This document shows, one piece after another, positions 42,156 to 54,433 of a stretch of DNA of 64,000 nt. The stretch comes from Erigeron canadensis (taxonomy: Eukaryota > Streptophyta > Magnoliopsida > Asterales > Asteraceae): positions 4,712,649-4,776,648 of the forward strand of contig NC_057763.1 of the NCBI RefSeq assembly GCF_010389155.1, given 5' to 3'. Positions within the stretch are counted from its first letter, which is position 1. Each line of letters starts with the position of its first letter. The notes under the pieces are model-generated. The model made no database searches and was not told the origin of the DNA. It saw nothing but the letters and a program-made list of their open reading frames with translations. The translations under genes and the position numbers were made by a program.

Positions 42156-42769
42156 TTCAACTGTTTTATAATATATAATAAGATAGTGTGAGTTTCCTTT
42201 TATTTTAATTTGAACAACAATATCTACTATCTATATAACATAGTTCTAGGCTTCACTTGTATTATATTCTATATGGTAACAATTATCATAAATATCATAT
42301 TAATATATAAGACAAATATCAATATGTTAGAATATTGAAAAAAAAACAAATGTAAAAAGTAATGAACTATTGAAAACTATATATATTATTCCAAGTATTC
42401 ATAAAGTTTAATATTATAAATAGGACAGTTTATTGTTTTTAAAAAAAAAAAGGTAATGAACTAAAATAAACTAATCTTTTAATCAAATTTATTAATTTTA
42501 TATTGATTCAAGATTTAAACATAATGATAAATTTTGACTTAAAAGAGATGTTATTGAAAGTAATTAAATGTTTTCTATTTATATGAAATAAGAGGAATAA
42601 AGAATATGTTAAAAACAAATATTTTTATGATTTTTTTTTATTTAAAACCAGATAGCTCATTTTATGTAAAAATGAAATATTTATATATAAAATTAAGTAT
42701 TTATTAAATTTATTTATTTATATCAAGTAATATGTTGTCATAGATAACATATTATTAATTATATATGTC

Positions 42770-42800
42770 TACTCGCGTAATACGCGGGTCAATAATCTAG
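42770..42800 (+). mobile_element. Helitron 3' terminus (plus strand)
   Basis: The hairpin CGCGTA-A-TACGCG (42774-42786) is followed by about ten bases and CTAG (42797-42800), then T. This is the classical Helitron 3' end. The 5' end was not found, so only the terminus is annotated; the element may extend far to the left across 41.4-42.7 kb. Confidence 0.55.
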
Positions 42801-43379
42801 TTGTATGTATATAACATAGTCCAAAAGTCTTTTATGAAAAATTAAGGATCGATCAGTTCAAACTTTTATATGCAACTTAAAAATACTAATCTTAAGGTGT
42901 GATCTCATGAGCATCTTTATTTTGGATGATTTTGACAAATATGTTAAAACTGATGTATTGTAGTGTTCAAAATCAAGATTTCAAACAAGTGATGAATGTT
43001 CAGAAACTTTTTTAAAAATGTGTTGTGCTGACATCGTACCAAAAAAGTAAATACAGATATGAAACTGCATTAAAATGAAAATGAACAACTTATGTAACGT
43101 AAAGGAGCACTGTCGAAGTAATCACTCGTTCTTTTTAGATTGATTTATCCGTCACACTATACACACAGGTACTAAACGACAGACTACCAATTGTGCATAA
43201 CATGATCAGAAATGTGACATGTGATTAATGTAATGCATAACAAGTCATTCATAACACTTCGGCAAATTAAGTTAACAAATTCATGCAGGGACAACACTAT
43301 ATAGTTCTGTTTTGCGGACAGAGATAAACAATTCAGCTGCAGAAAAACGTTAACCGTTAAGCAACAATACATACATCAG

Positions 43380-45285
43380 GCAGCTTCTGACTTCACCTTT
43401 TCATCCTCTTTAGGCTTAAATCTGTCAAATGTTTCCCAGATTCTGCAACGGCTTATATCTATTCTTCTAACATATTCTGCAACGCCTTAAAACTATTCTT
43501 ATTATTGTGAGACAGTTCCGACACGTGATTGAAATTAACATTCTCTTTTGGTTTTTTCTGATATTTATCACTGTGAGACGGTAACACTTGTTTACATGTT
43601 CTGCAACGCTTTAAATCTTCTCTGATTTTAGAATCTATATGGGAAGTCTTTTTTGCTAGGTATCGTTGGCCATATTCAGTTCCCGGTGCTTGAACATATT
43701 TATCATCTGCAGCACTTTTATTCTTCGACTCTGGTTTAACAACCTGGATTCTGGATGCTTTAACATGTTCAACGTCTGCAGCAGCTTTCTTCTCATGGAA
43801 ATGGAGATGGTCTTTTAATATAGAATTGGATAGGATCTCAACAACAGAAGATTCTTATGCAACATCCACTATGTGGCTGTTGTCATCGTCATTGACAAAA
43901 GCAACAAGTCTTTTAAGCTCTTCCTTAGCATAATGAAATTTACTGGTAAATATGGGAGAGAATGGACAAAATGCGTAGTCTATGTCCAGTGAAAAGAAGT
44001 TGACAACATCTAAAGCTGCACCCCAAGATTTGAGAAGCATTCCTCTTGGCTTCACATGCCCAATACCCAGATTTATAGGCCTGGCAGCAAAGAGATACAA
44101 TTACTTTGATTGGAAATTATATATATATATATATACACACTGACACACACACCAAAACAGGATTGGGGAAATGTAGAAATTCTGAAGCAACACGTAGCTA
44201 CGTGCAAATGCTTTTGAATGCCCCGTGTCAATTTGGTACCACCGCTTTAATCTCTATTATAATTTGAGTACGATTATGCTAATAAATTCTAAAGATGGTA
44301 GGAATAGAAACATGTTATCTCCGTACTCCACCACTTACCTAATGGAACATAATATGAAGTTAATAGAAGATGAAGATGGAACAAAGGTTGATGCAACTCA
44401 GTATAGACGGGTCATTGGGAGTCTGAGATATCTACTGCACGCACGTCCTGATCTCGCTAATAGTGTTGGGGCATTTTGTCAATTAATGGAGAGTCTGAAG
44501 GAGCAGTAAAGCTGTGTTAAGGTATTTGAAAGGCAAGCTTCAAACTGGTGTAAAGTGAGGCCTGGGGAGATGGCAAATTGGTCAGAACCGTCGCACTCTC
44601 CTCACGTGAGGCAAAGTTTTTGGCGGCCATGTCAGCAAATGCCAAGCGTTGTGGTTGAGAAACCTTGTCAATGAAATTACGGGGTTCAAAACCAGAGTTT
44701 GTAAAGGTCTTAGTTGACAATGAAGCAGCGACTTGGGCAAAGTTGGTTGTTTACTTGAATATTTAAACCACGTTTCTTTTATCCATTTGGGTGTGTGTAA
44801 TCTTTTTGTTGCTTATTAATGAAATAAAGCAGTGATAACATTTTGACTACTAAATCATGTTGTTAACCGCTGTCCTAACACAACAAGTCACACTTTGTAT
44901 ATACATAGATAGCTGAAACAATTAAGCATAGAATTACATACCCTCCGACAAACATAAGTAGCCTTTTTTTCATATGTGGGGGGCTACGGGAAAGAACTGA
45001 ACATGCATCAATAATCGCAGTTGAAAATATCGCCCCACCATTATAAATAATATGTGCGAAACAAGCATAGACCCTTATCAATTCAATCATACAAAACATA
45101 TAAACATATATATATACACACACATATATATATAGCTAAAATGAAGGAAGGAAGGAAGGAAGCCAAGCGAAACCTTGTTCTTCAAGTCTGCTTAGGATTT
45201 TTTCGAGATTATTAGTGGGAGGAAGGAAAAGGCCATATTCTCCTTCAGCCATTGTATATATGCCCACTGTATTCTCTCGGTTAAA
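43380..45285 (-). pseudogene. RPN10-like vWA gene, locus A (exons 3-5)
   Basis: Exon-like blocks on the minus strand: 45174-45285 (FNRENTVGIYTMAEG... NNLEKIL, matching the RPN10 NPENTVG region), 44942-45053 (SRSPPHMKKRLLMFVGG, matching the R-I-I-V-F-A-G strand) and 44080 downward (GAALDVVNFF, NSHIVDV). These are conserved pieces of the vWA domain of the 26S proteasome subunit RPN10, which holds the lid and base together. Lesions: the exon 4 acceptor reads CGCAC where locus C has CTCAG, and exon 5 hits TAA at 43855-43857, although homologous coding continues to about 43380. No exons 1-2 were found. The intron between exons 4 and 5 carries a copia remnant. Confidence 0.65.
44305..44835 (+). mobile_element. 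Ty1/copia remnant in an RPN10-like intron (locus A)
   Basis: The frame 44261-44509 encodes an RT-RNase H connection region (EDEDGTKVDATQYRRVIGSL, LHARPDLANSVG). It continues in other frames to RNase H-like pieces and an LTR-like tail (GTTGCTTATTAATGAAATAAA). It is closely similar to the copia piece at 59975-61270 but shortened by internal deletions. Plus strand, opposite to the host gene. Confidence 0.8.
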
Positions 45286-45299
45286 CTGTTGTCAGAAAA

Positions 45300-45798
45300 A
45301 AACAATTTCAATATGTAATTTCAACATAAATAGATAAATAATGGCACCGGAATGTAACCACTACGACCAAAAGGTTATGTAATGTAACCAACTACTAGAC
45401 TAGCTATGTAGTGTAGAAAATACCATAGAACAAAACACCATTTTTTCCGGCGAGTGTTGGATTCGAAAAATTTTGGTCAGGGTTTGTGCGGGATCATTTT
45501 TTGAGTCGATTGGTGGTAGTTTCAAATCTTAATTCGAACAAACAACAAAGTTATCGCGATTCTATTTTTTCCGGTGAAACAACTATGGCCACATGTGTGT
45601 ATAACCTGATGGAAACCTGTTGTAGCAGGTTGCTTACATTGCATAACCCAAAAAACAAAGTTGGTTACACTAGATAGCAAGTCGAGTAGATGGGTACATT
45701 ACATAGCCTTTTAGTCATAGTTGGTTACACTCTCATGCCTTTATCCCTTATTTAATTGTAGAGGAAAAACTTTATCTATATCGATATCTATATATATA
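45300..45798. other. Spacer between locus A and a Helitron
   Basis: No gene recognised. Exons 1-2 of the RPN10-like gene would be expected here but were not found. The short frame at 45486-45677 has no family features. Confidence 0.5.
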
Positions 45799-46262
45799 CT
45801 AGTCCTAATACCCATACGATAATGATAAATATAATATATGTTTAGTTAGAGTTTTGGATTTACCTTAAATTTTACAATCACATCAAAATTGACACTTGTA
45901 AGCATAGTGGATGACGACAAATAACCTTGTAATTTCGAATCGAAAACTCAAATTTTTGAAGTCTTTATGTTAATAACTTATTATTATAAGTAATATAAGT
46001 ATTAGGAGTTGAAGAATTGAGAAAAAAAAATAATTTTAATAATTAGAAAACGATCAATCATATAAGGTTATATATATATATATATTTATCTATAATCCAA
46101 GAGTTAAAGTTTAATTCAAAGTTTAATAGGGAAATTGAATCTATATACAGTTAAAAAAGCTAATTTATTAAATAAATAAATTAAAAAGACATTTGTCGAT
46201 CAAGGATTACACTACGTGTCGTTTCAAGAACATGTTAATCCTGTTTTAGTTTATTAATTGGT
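45799..46262 (-). mobile_element. Nonautonomous Helitron (family 1), minus-strand copy
   Basis: Reverse complement is similar along its length to 14818-15367, including the CTAG end (45799-45802) followed by T and the conserved AAAACAGGATT stretch at the 5' side. The terminal hairpin is degraded relative to the plus-strand copy. The right boundary is approximate. Confidence 0.65.
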
Positions 46263-47565
46263 AGATTATTTTTATTGTAAAACAAATACCATTTTTAACT
46301 TTCAACATTTGACTATTCATTAAAACCACATTACAACAATAACCTACATTACCCACCGTCGCTACCGCAGCCACCACCAATCTCCGCCACCACCATCCAT
46401 CTCCACCAACACCATCGCCCTCATTACATCGACACCACCGTCGCCACTCGCCGCCACCACCCACGCCGCTATTACACCGCCGCATTGCATAAGTTACGTT
46501 GTAGTGTATATAAAAGAAATCATCAAATCCAAAAACCCGGCAGTCCAACATTAATACAAATGAAATCCACAAACCCAAAAACCCTTAATACAAAACAAAA
46601 AGGGAAAATTTCCTAAATAGTCGATAATAGATGTGTATATTTAAATTTAGATACCTACAATTTGATTTACCAATTTAGTCAATTATTTTTTACTATCCAA
46701 TTTATATGGTAAGAAATAAAACCATCTTACACGTGGGACATTTAGTGTAAGTGCCCTCTTGAATCTTGATAATGTGTAGCAGGTATTTTTGCAATTGACT
46801 CTTTTTGGTCGTACCTGATGTGCTAGCTCTTTTTGGTCTTGTTTCTTTTTGATTTTTGCGGGTTTCTCGAAATTTTTATGAAAGTGCATAAAAAACATTA
46901 TAAAAACATTATGAAATGAAAATCGGTGGCTCGGGCTTCGTTGATGAGGTTTTTCTTATGTTTTGGGTCATCGTAATCGGTACAAGTTTTTTCAACCTTT
47001 TTGCAGTTTTAGCAGTTAAAGTCTCGAGATAGGTCTAGATAATATAATAAGTTGATATCTAGATTGTTGTAATTAGGGATGGCAACGGGTCGGGTATGGT
47101 CCGGGTTTAGGTAATCCCAGACCCGAACCCGATTAAAAATCTCTGTTTCAAATCTGGATCCGGACCCGACGGGTCCCTGTTTGCTTACTAACCGTTGGGA
47201 ATCAAGAATACTTTATTAATGTATAAATTTTTTGAAGTTAGGATAGGATTATTCATCACATCATACACATTATATATCACCAATTCTGCTCGAGAATCTA
47301 TATTATACATCACCTACGAATTGAATCCGTTACCATATATTTATATTAAAGGAGCCTTCATTTTTAATAATACAGTATAACTCGCAGATTCTATATTCAC
47401 ATGCATCTATTTTATAAAAATGATGATAAAATTCCTTTAATTAAATAAATCATGGTCTGAATTTTTGATTTAAGAATAGATAGTAATATTATGATTCATA
47501 TGTAAACATTTCATTACTACCTAATATAAAATATACGGTTTGGGTATATAGGGTAAAAATATTTT
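46263..47565. other. AT-rich spacer with a hAT-like end
   Basis: Contains a CCACC-rich tract near 46340-46490 with a degraded Helitron-like CCGCCGCATTGC. At 47074 the sequence TAGGGATGGCAACGGGTCGG resembles a hAT terminus followed by GGGTCCGG-type motifs, but no matching second end or 8-bp duplication was found. No gene recognised. Confidence 0.45.
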
Positions 47566-48034
47566 GAGAACCCTTTTTCTTTTACGAGAACCTTTAAGAA
47601 TTTTTCAAATCAAGTCCAACCGATGATTATTCTTTACATGAAAATTGTTTTTTTAATTGTTTTCTGAATAACTTATATGTAATTTTGAAGTTTATAATTG
47701 TGTGGAGGCATGGATTATCATCCATTATACAATTATGTGGAGATTTGGATTCTTGATCACATGTGCACGAATATTGTTATGATTACATGTGATCGACTTG
47801 CATACATGTGATCATAGCAATATTCGTGCACATGTGATAAGAATCCAAATCTCCACATAATTGTATAACGGATGATAATCCATGCTCCACACAATTATAA
47901 ACTTCAAAATTACACATAAGTTATTCAAAAAACAATCAAAAAACAATTTTCATGTAAAGAACAATCATCAGTTGGGCTTGATTTGAAAAATTCTTAAAGG
48001 TTCCCGTAAACAAAAAAGGTTCTCAAAATATCTT
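47566..48034. repeat. Near-perfect long inverted repeat (fold-back element)
   Basis: The left arm starts ATATTTTGAGAACC and the right arm ends GGTTCTCAAAATAT. The arms stay complementary for about 230 bases each with few differences, meeting near 47800 around CATGTGATC sequences. The whole would fold into a single hairpin of about 470 nt. Non-coding; no clear target duplication, so class unassigned. Confidence 0.9.
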
Positions 48035-48069
48035 ACGAACATATATATATATTATTTTGTGTATATATA

Positions 48070-48360
48070 TATAAAGTCTTCACATCTAAAAGGGTGAAGA
48101 ATTATCTCAAAATTTCACACTTCAAAGTGTGAAAAATCATTAAAAGATTCTCACATTTCGAGGTGCGAGGAATTAATCCAAAATCCTAACACTTTGAAGT
48201 GTGAGGAATCACAAAAATTATCACACTTAAAAGTGTGAGGAATTACTTCAAAATCATCACATTTTAAGGTGTGAGGAATCACACAAAAATTATTACATTT
48301 AGAAGTGTGAAGAATTACTTCAAAATCCTCACATTTAGAAGTGTGAGGATTATTTCAAGT
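48070..48360. repeat. Array of short palindromes (CACACTT...AAGTGTGAGG)
   Basis: Roughly seven degenerate units, each a small inverted repeat of the form TCACACTT-nn-AAGTGTGAGGAAT, separated by AT-rich spacers of about 20 bases. The motif family is the same as inside the CACTA-like element at 22378-22896, and a neighbouring GACACCTATTCTCCTCGCA stretch also matches that element in reverse. This is therefore probably the interior of a related element whose ends are lost. Confidence 0.7.
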
Positions 48361-48724
48361 TAATAACGTTTATAATTGAAAACTTTCTTTTCTAATTTTG
48401 TGACACCTATTCTCCTCGCATACCAACCAAATGCGAACTTTATAATTCTATACATTTATAAGTGTTTATATATGCTTTAGAAATTGTTAACATATGAAGA
48501 CTTTGCTGTAATGCCAGTACAAGTATATCTGTACATGTAAATTTTGGATAAATCCGAAAAATTTGAAAAGTTGATACGAACGGATTTGGATTTCTTGAAC
48601 ACCCCTACCCAGTAACCAAACAAAACAAGTCACACTTTGTATGGATTTATATAGTTAGTTTAATTTCTAAAAAGAATAAGACGAGCTAAAACAATTAAGC
48701 ATAGAATTTACATACATATACCCT

Positions 48725-49132
48725 CTGACAAACATAAGCACCCTTCTTTTCCTATGTAGCGGACTATTAGTCTTGGAAAAAACTAAACATGCACCGCCAA
48801 CGCCGTGTGAAAATGTCACCTCACCAGAATATTGTAGATCTGAGAAACAAACATAGTCAATCATACATACATGATATATATATATATATATATATGCATA
48901 TAACTAATTGGAAGGAAGCCAAGCCAAACCATTTTTTAAGGGAGTAGGATTTTGGAAAGATCACGAGTAGGATAAAGCAGAGGTTTAAGTTGTCCTGAAG
49001 CCATTGTGAATAGGCCCACAGTATATATATATATACACACATATAGATAGTTGGTTTTGAAAATTTAATAGCATAAAAAAAAAAAGAAGAAAGAATAAAA
49101 GATGAAAATACCTCGGCGTCGTCGGCCGCCAT
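48725..49132 (-). pseudogene. RPN10-like vWA gene, locus B (exons 1, 3, 4)
   Basis: Exon 1 encodes MAADDAE (49112-49132), followed by a GT donor. An exon 3-like block (48.93-49.02 kb) gives TMASGQLKPLLYPTRDLSKI but runs into TAA before the donor. An exon 4-like block (48.73-48.84 kb) follows a proper TTTCTCAG acceptor and encodes SPLHRKRRVLMFVRG. Exon 2 is missing by deletion relative to locus C, and no exon 5 is seen before the palindrome array. Sequence upstream to about 49.3 kb matches that upstream of locus C. A non-functional partial copy. Confidence 0.6.
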
Positions 49133-49139
49133 GAAGATT

Positions 49140-49991
49140 AAGGTACGGTACCTGCAGAAAAAAAGTAATCAAATTTAAAACATTCATCATCAAAAAAGAA
49201 AAAAAAATTGATAATTGGATAACTTACAGCGGGTAGGTGGGTCAAAAAAAGAAATTAGCATAAGCGATTCACGATCAAATAACACCTGAAATCATCAACA
49301 AATTATAATTATTATTATTGTTAATAAAAAGGGCGGGAGTTTCAGGCTGATTACTCAAAAGCCCGTGTCCAAGGTCTAAAAGATACCTCACTCGAATCAT
49401 TTTTAACATTATTATATTATCTTAATAAAAGAGTAAAAAATAAAAAAAAACTTTTTGGTGTTCACTAAGTTCCATTTTTATTTTTTTTATTTTCCAAGTT
49501 ATACAAGTATTTTTGCCATGTGAAAATATAAGTTTCAACATTTCTATATAAGCTTATCTCATAAAGTCATGATAGGTCTATAAATGATGTAGAACGAAAA
49601 CTAGATAATGAATCAAAACTTTTGATTCACAACGGTGAGTTTTTTTTTTAAATAATCATTATATTTTTAAAAAAATATTGAAGATTAGGAAAATTCACAC
49701 ATGATTCTAAAAGAAAACCGAAAATTAAGAAAATTCATACACTAACCTGCATTGTGAAAGGAAGTAAATGACTATTCATATATCTCATAACCGAATAGTC
49801 TCCAACTACATGCATATATAATGAAAGACAAAACTCGAACGGGCCTAAAAAACAAGTCGGCCGAAAGTGATAACAAAAGAAAGTCCAAAAAGCCGAAATG
49901 ATGCATAAAAAGTCTAATAGCTCATTGAAAATGATCTTTTGTTGGCCAAGAGAGGTGTTTATAGAAATGTCCTCCTTCCAACTACTTGTCA
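49140..49991. other. 5' flank of locus B
   Basis: The first 160 bases resemble 63.79-64.0 kb (upstream of locus C), including CTTACAGCGGGTGGGT-like sequence that may be a 5' UTR splice acceptor. The rest is AT-rich with no recognised gene. Confidence 0.5.
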
Positions 49992-52142
49992 CGAGGAATA
50001 ATGCCCGCGCAATGCGGCGGCGAAAATTCACAACGTGTGATATGTCGTGATGACGACAATTTACAAAGTGTAATAAGTATTAGGTAACATGAAGTTTGAG
50101 AAGTTACATATCTGTCACGTCAAAAACCTTAAAACCGAAATGGTCACATTGATTTGTTACGTCAAAAGCATTAATAATGTATTTCTAAATATCAAAGTAA
50201 CAAAATTGTTACATACTATCTAGAGGATGATTGTCCACAAAGATCTAATACCGGTATGACACTTATTCAAAAGTAACAAATAAATTATGCAATTGTTAAA
50301 ATAAAATCCATTGGAATTATAGGATTATTAAGTCTTTGTTTTGCAATATACCCAATCTTCATTCCCTGAGTTGTTCATATCTTCATTCCCAGACACCACC
50401 ATTGTTTTGAATCTACATTCTAAAAAGTACTAAGAATGAGACGATGGTTAGGCCGTTCCGCTGATAATAGAAGTGACTCGACATATTCCCTGCAAACTGT
50501 GACAAGCAACAATCAGATGATGCAAGTACATATACCACAATTATAACCGCAAGCAGGACCTATGAATGGTGAACCTAAAGCAACAAATTTGATTATTGTA
50601 CAATACATCAGTTTCTTACATAATTAAAAGGGACAAAAGAACTTCCAGTAAACTTATCTTGCCAGTTTTGAGTTGCACTAAATAACTCACATTTTAAACT
50701 AAATAACCTAAAGCAGGACCTATGATGGTTAAAGTAGGACCTATGATGGTTAGATCTACACAAGAAATCAGTAGGCAAGTGTGCGCCCACCAAATGATAA
50801 ACATGTCAAGTCATTTAATGACTTGGTAGAAAAGGACCAAAGCAAGAACACATGACAGAGTCCTAATCAAACAGTTGTAGTAGGGTACTATGTTCAAACA
50901 GGTTGGTCAAATGGGCAGCATTCTATTGTTAGTCAAACGGGTCGTTGGACAAACACTTAGGTCTAAAAGTAATGGGTAACAACATCAATCAGCTTGTCAT
51001 GAATGGCAACGGCATACAAATACATTTAAGTTACATAACATTAATGTATAATAAGCAAAAAGAGTTTTTACCTTAAGAAAATGAGGAGAGATCGTCTATT
51101 GGACCAAGTCCAGAACTGATGATAACGCTAACAAACCTGAACAAAAAGAAAATCAAAACAGTGAATGATAAATGAATGCATTTTTACTATCTATAATATA
51201 ATATATACACCAATAATCAAGAATGAATGACTTGTAAGGACAAAGGAGTTGAGTTAGCATCTTGAAACGTTCGGTTGTCACACGGCAGTAGCTTTTCTAC
51301 TCCAAATCATGTTTAGAAAATTAAACAAACTCAATTGACATAGTCTCAAAACTGAAAAGGAAATCAAACACCTAGAATACAGTAACTTGCATATTATTCG
51401 AATCATGTAACACAACTTATGACATGAGAACATAACCACATATTCAAAGGACGATTCAATTAATGTACATAAAAATGACAATTCAAATGGTGATTTCTAG
51501 AATTATCAAAGGACGATTCAATTAATGTACACAAAAATGACAATTCAAATGGTGATTTCTAGAATTACCTGGTGAAGGACAGTATGTGTGTTCCCCCTAA
51601 TAATACACAAAGTAGAAATTTTCTAATTGTAAACATCGATGAAAAAAAGCAGTCGTATAAGAAAAACAGATTTGATATAAGATGGTACAAATAACAATAT
51701 TATACAGCATACTTTGAGTCAGATATACTGAGATATGTGGCTATATACACATATCACATCCATTGGTTTATCAACAATCTGAATGCATCCATTCTCAATC
51801 TGCTCTGTGGCATACAAATGGAGACACTCCATTCGAGTCAGATATACTGAGATATGTGGCCATATACATTTGAGTATGACACGAAGATGACAACGGGATG
51901 CAAGAATATGTTTGAAAAGGGATCCTATTTTTAAGCACAAAACATATCTACATTCTTTTCACATGCTAACCAACAACCAATTCTAGATGATAATTCATTT
52001 GGTGCAGGTGATGGTAAATGAACATCTCAACATAATATATGGGTAGCTATCATAATAACAATACATATTTTAATCACTTTCGCCCTCGTCACCTATCATA
52101 ATAACATTAGTAAATGAAATAATGACTAATAAATGTAAGTTA

Positions 52143-52985
52143 CCTTGGAAGCGTGACGTGTGACAGATGAAGTCAGACGTGAAGATCCAGCTAGAAAGGT
52201 ATTGGTGGGGATTTCATTGTACACCGGCTCGTCCAATGTATCTAGGCCTATACGATTGTCATCATTCATTGGTTGTTTCTGTTTACTTGTGGATGCTACA
52301 TGTGTAACACAACTTTCTGTAAGGATTTTGTTCAATGAAGATCTCCTCGGTTGGACGCCTTTGTATAAGGTAAGAGGGGAATTTTGATTAGGCGGTTTGA
52401 GAGAAAGATGTTGGTTGGATTGTGTTATATTTTCTTTATTCCCTACTGGTGGAGTAGTTTGGGGAGCTGGCATCATGTTCTGCCTTGTAGTCCTGTAATA
52501 CGATGAGCGATTCCGTGAATGATTCGTCAACTCTCCAAACGGGACCCTTTGTTGTACTGTATTTTTCTTTGCCCTTTGTTGTGCCTTGTAGTCTTTGTTG
52601 TATTCGTCTCTTATATCTACATGATTCGAAAATGTCAGGCAAAAAAAATGCAGACAAATTATATAAAAAGCAACAATTAGTAGCATATATAATCATAAAT
52701 AATAAGTAAATACCTAGGCGTATATCAATATTAGGTTGGGAAACATCACCAGTCATGCATTTCCTCATTTTAGCATTATCCTTTCGCCGGGCATAGTAAT
52801 CTCGATGGTATTGTCTTCATTTTTCTGTGTACAATTTGTGTGTATTAGTTCAGGAGGTGAAAGATAAATTGTATACAACCCAAAACCAACCAAAAGTAAA
52901 CCATCAGGTGAGAGCTCACACACCTTTTGCCAAATCAATACTTATGTCGTTGGCCTTTGTAGTTGCAGTTCCATGAGTTTGATCA
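52143..52985 (-). CDS. Helitron-associated protein, N-terminal-like, spliced; function unknown
   Basis: Coding-like blocks on the minus strand are about 52.92-52.99 kb (EPDQTHGTATTKANDIS), 52.70-52.82 kb (YHRDYYARRKDNAKMRKC, then MTGDVSQPNIDIRL before a GT donor) and 52.14-52.62 kb (DIRDEYNKDYKAQQRAKKN, PFGELTNHSRN, and further). The basic Y-x-x-R-R-K and K-x-Q-Q-R-A-K-K stretches plus an N-rich tail resemble the low-complexity N-terminal regions found in front of plant Helitron helicases. I do not recognise a catalytic domain. A protein made here would be about 200-240 aa. Joins were not all fixed; boundaries are approximate. Confidence 0.4.
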
Positions 52986-53227
52986 GGCTCCTGAATATAG
53001 AATGGAATGGTGTGAATTGTAATTTATGAAAGTTATTAATTATACATTTGGACAAAGTGCAGGATGTACTATGCAATGGTTTTCTGAGTATTTAGGACAT
53101 ACATAAGTTTTAGTTTCAAAGGTCAAACGACACGATATTACCTATATACATATATATATGTACATATACTTATGCCTGTAACATATCAAAGTACCTTTTA
53201 ATATCTTACATCTTACATTATAGCTAA

Positions 53228-53738
53228 CATTTATGCTCTATTTTTGAGTTTTTATTGAAAGAAAAGAAAGGAGAAGATTTGATAAAGGGAGAAAGGATAG
53301 AAAGTTATAGGAGAAAAATGCATTCTTGAGTTGAAAAGGAAAATAAAAAGCTCAACTATCAGATTGGATGAAACCACCACCTTCCACCATGCAACCACCA
53401 CCTGCAACCACCCGTTCTAAAATAAGGTAGTAGTAGTCTAAAAGGATAAAGGTTTAAGTCTCCACCATGTTAAGAGCAAGCTCCTCCACTGCTACAGTCA
53501 TCAGTACCACATCATCATCATGGGTCTTGTGTGTGAGGTTGGTTTAAAGGGTGAGGAGATAATCAAAGAATTTTTCCATCCAAAAATGGCCATAAAATTT
53601 TTGGATGAAAAAGCCCTAATTTTTCCTTTCCTATACTTTCGAATCCATTAAGAAAAAATTTACAAGAATGCAAAAAGGTAAGATTTCTTCTCTTTTCTTT
53701 TCCTTTCTTTCAAATAAAAATCTCAAGAATGCAGTGTT
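53228..53738. mobile_element. Nested element with inverted TTGAG...GAAAGAAA ends
   Basis: The left part TTTTTGAGTTTTTATTGAAA plus a purine-rich GAAAGGAGAAG stretch is mirrored at the right end (reverse complement TTCTTGAGATTTTTATTTGA). About 510 bp, non-coding; target duplication not resolved. Lies inside the 4.4-kb Helitron. Confidence 0.5.
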
Positions 53739-54433
53739 AATGTAAAGGTCGGGAAACAGAAAACTATATACATTAATCTATGATAGTTTACGTAAATGCC
53801 CAAAACTCGAAGTGTACCATGTTACTATAAGCGTAAGTGGTATCTAAGTAGTGAAAAAAACAGGTCACATGCGTAATTTTGATAATGTTATTGTTATCAA
53901 TTGCAGTAAATTGCAAGAAAATAACTATCAATAAAAAAAAAATCACTCAAGAATTTTATCGAACACCTTTTATGCATTGTATAAATAAGTAACTAATATT
54001 AGAAGAAACATTACCAGAAGGTGATCAGAGTCACACAACATCGGTGGAAAGACGGCGGAGATGATCAGGAGTGACACTCATGAATTATATATAGTCCAAA
54101 ACAACAGCGGAGGAGATGATGACACTGATGAAATATACACTCCAAAACCACGGTGGCGAACAGTGATACACAGTGGTGGTGCAGCCAAGAGAGACAGAGG
54201 CACTGATTAATCAATGGTGGTGTTGTTGAAGGAGATGGTTGCACTGATTAAGACGGCAATGGTGAGAGGTAGGAGACGGTGGTGCTGAGAAAGAGGGGAA
54301 AATTACTTGTGAGGGTATATTGGATGGTATTATTAATCCGTTATTAAGAGGGTCATATAAGGGTAAATTAGGTACTTTAAATCATTATTTGAGATTTCAA
54401 AAAGAGGGGTCCTGCTTTATATAGTATTATAGA

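Larger units (their letters stand above)
49992..54433 (-). mobile_element. Large Helitron (family 2), about 4.4 kb, probably nonautonomous
   Basis: Read on the minus strand it begins TCTATAATACTATATAAAGC after an A and ends with GCCGCCGCATTGCGCGGG, CATTATTC, CTCG, then T (CTCG at 49992-49995). These ends match the complete 250-bp element at 41641-41890. The first kilobase contains a diverged (GGTGG)-rich part, a nested inverted-end insertion at 53.23-53.74 kb and an exon-structured coding region at 52.1-53.0 kb. No Rep/helicase motifs were recognised downstream, so the element looks defective. The right end is flanked by a TATAGA tract, so the true start could lie up to 25 bases further right. 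Confidence 0.65.

Noticed and set aside
48070..48360. CRISPR-like array of short palindromic repeats with spacers
   Set aside because: This is plant nuclear DNA, the units are degenerate with AT-rich spacers of similar composition, there are no cas genes, and the same motif family occurs inside a CACTA-bounded element at 22.4-22.9 kb.
52160..52709. Plus-strand open frames over the Helitron coding region
   Set aside because: They are antisense shadows; the minus strand shows splice signals and basic protein motifs.
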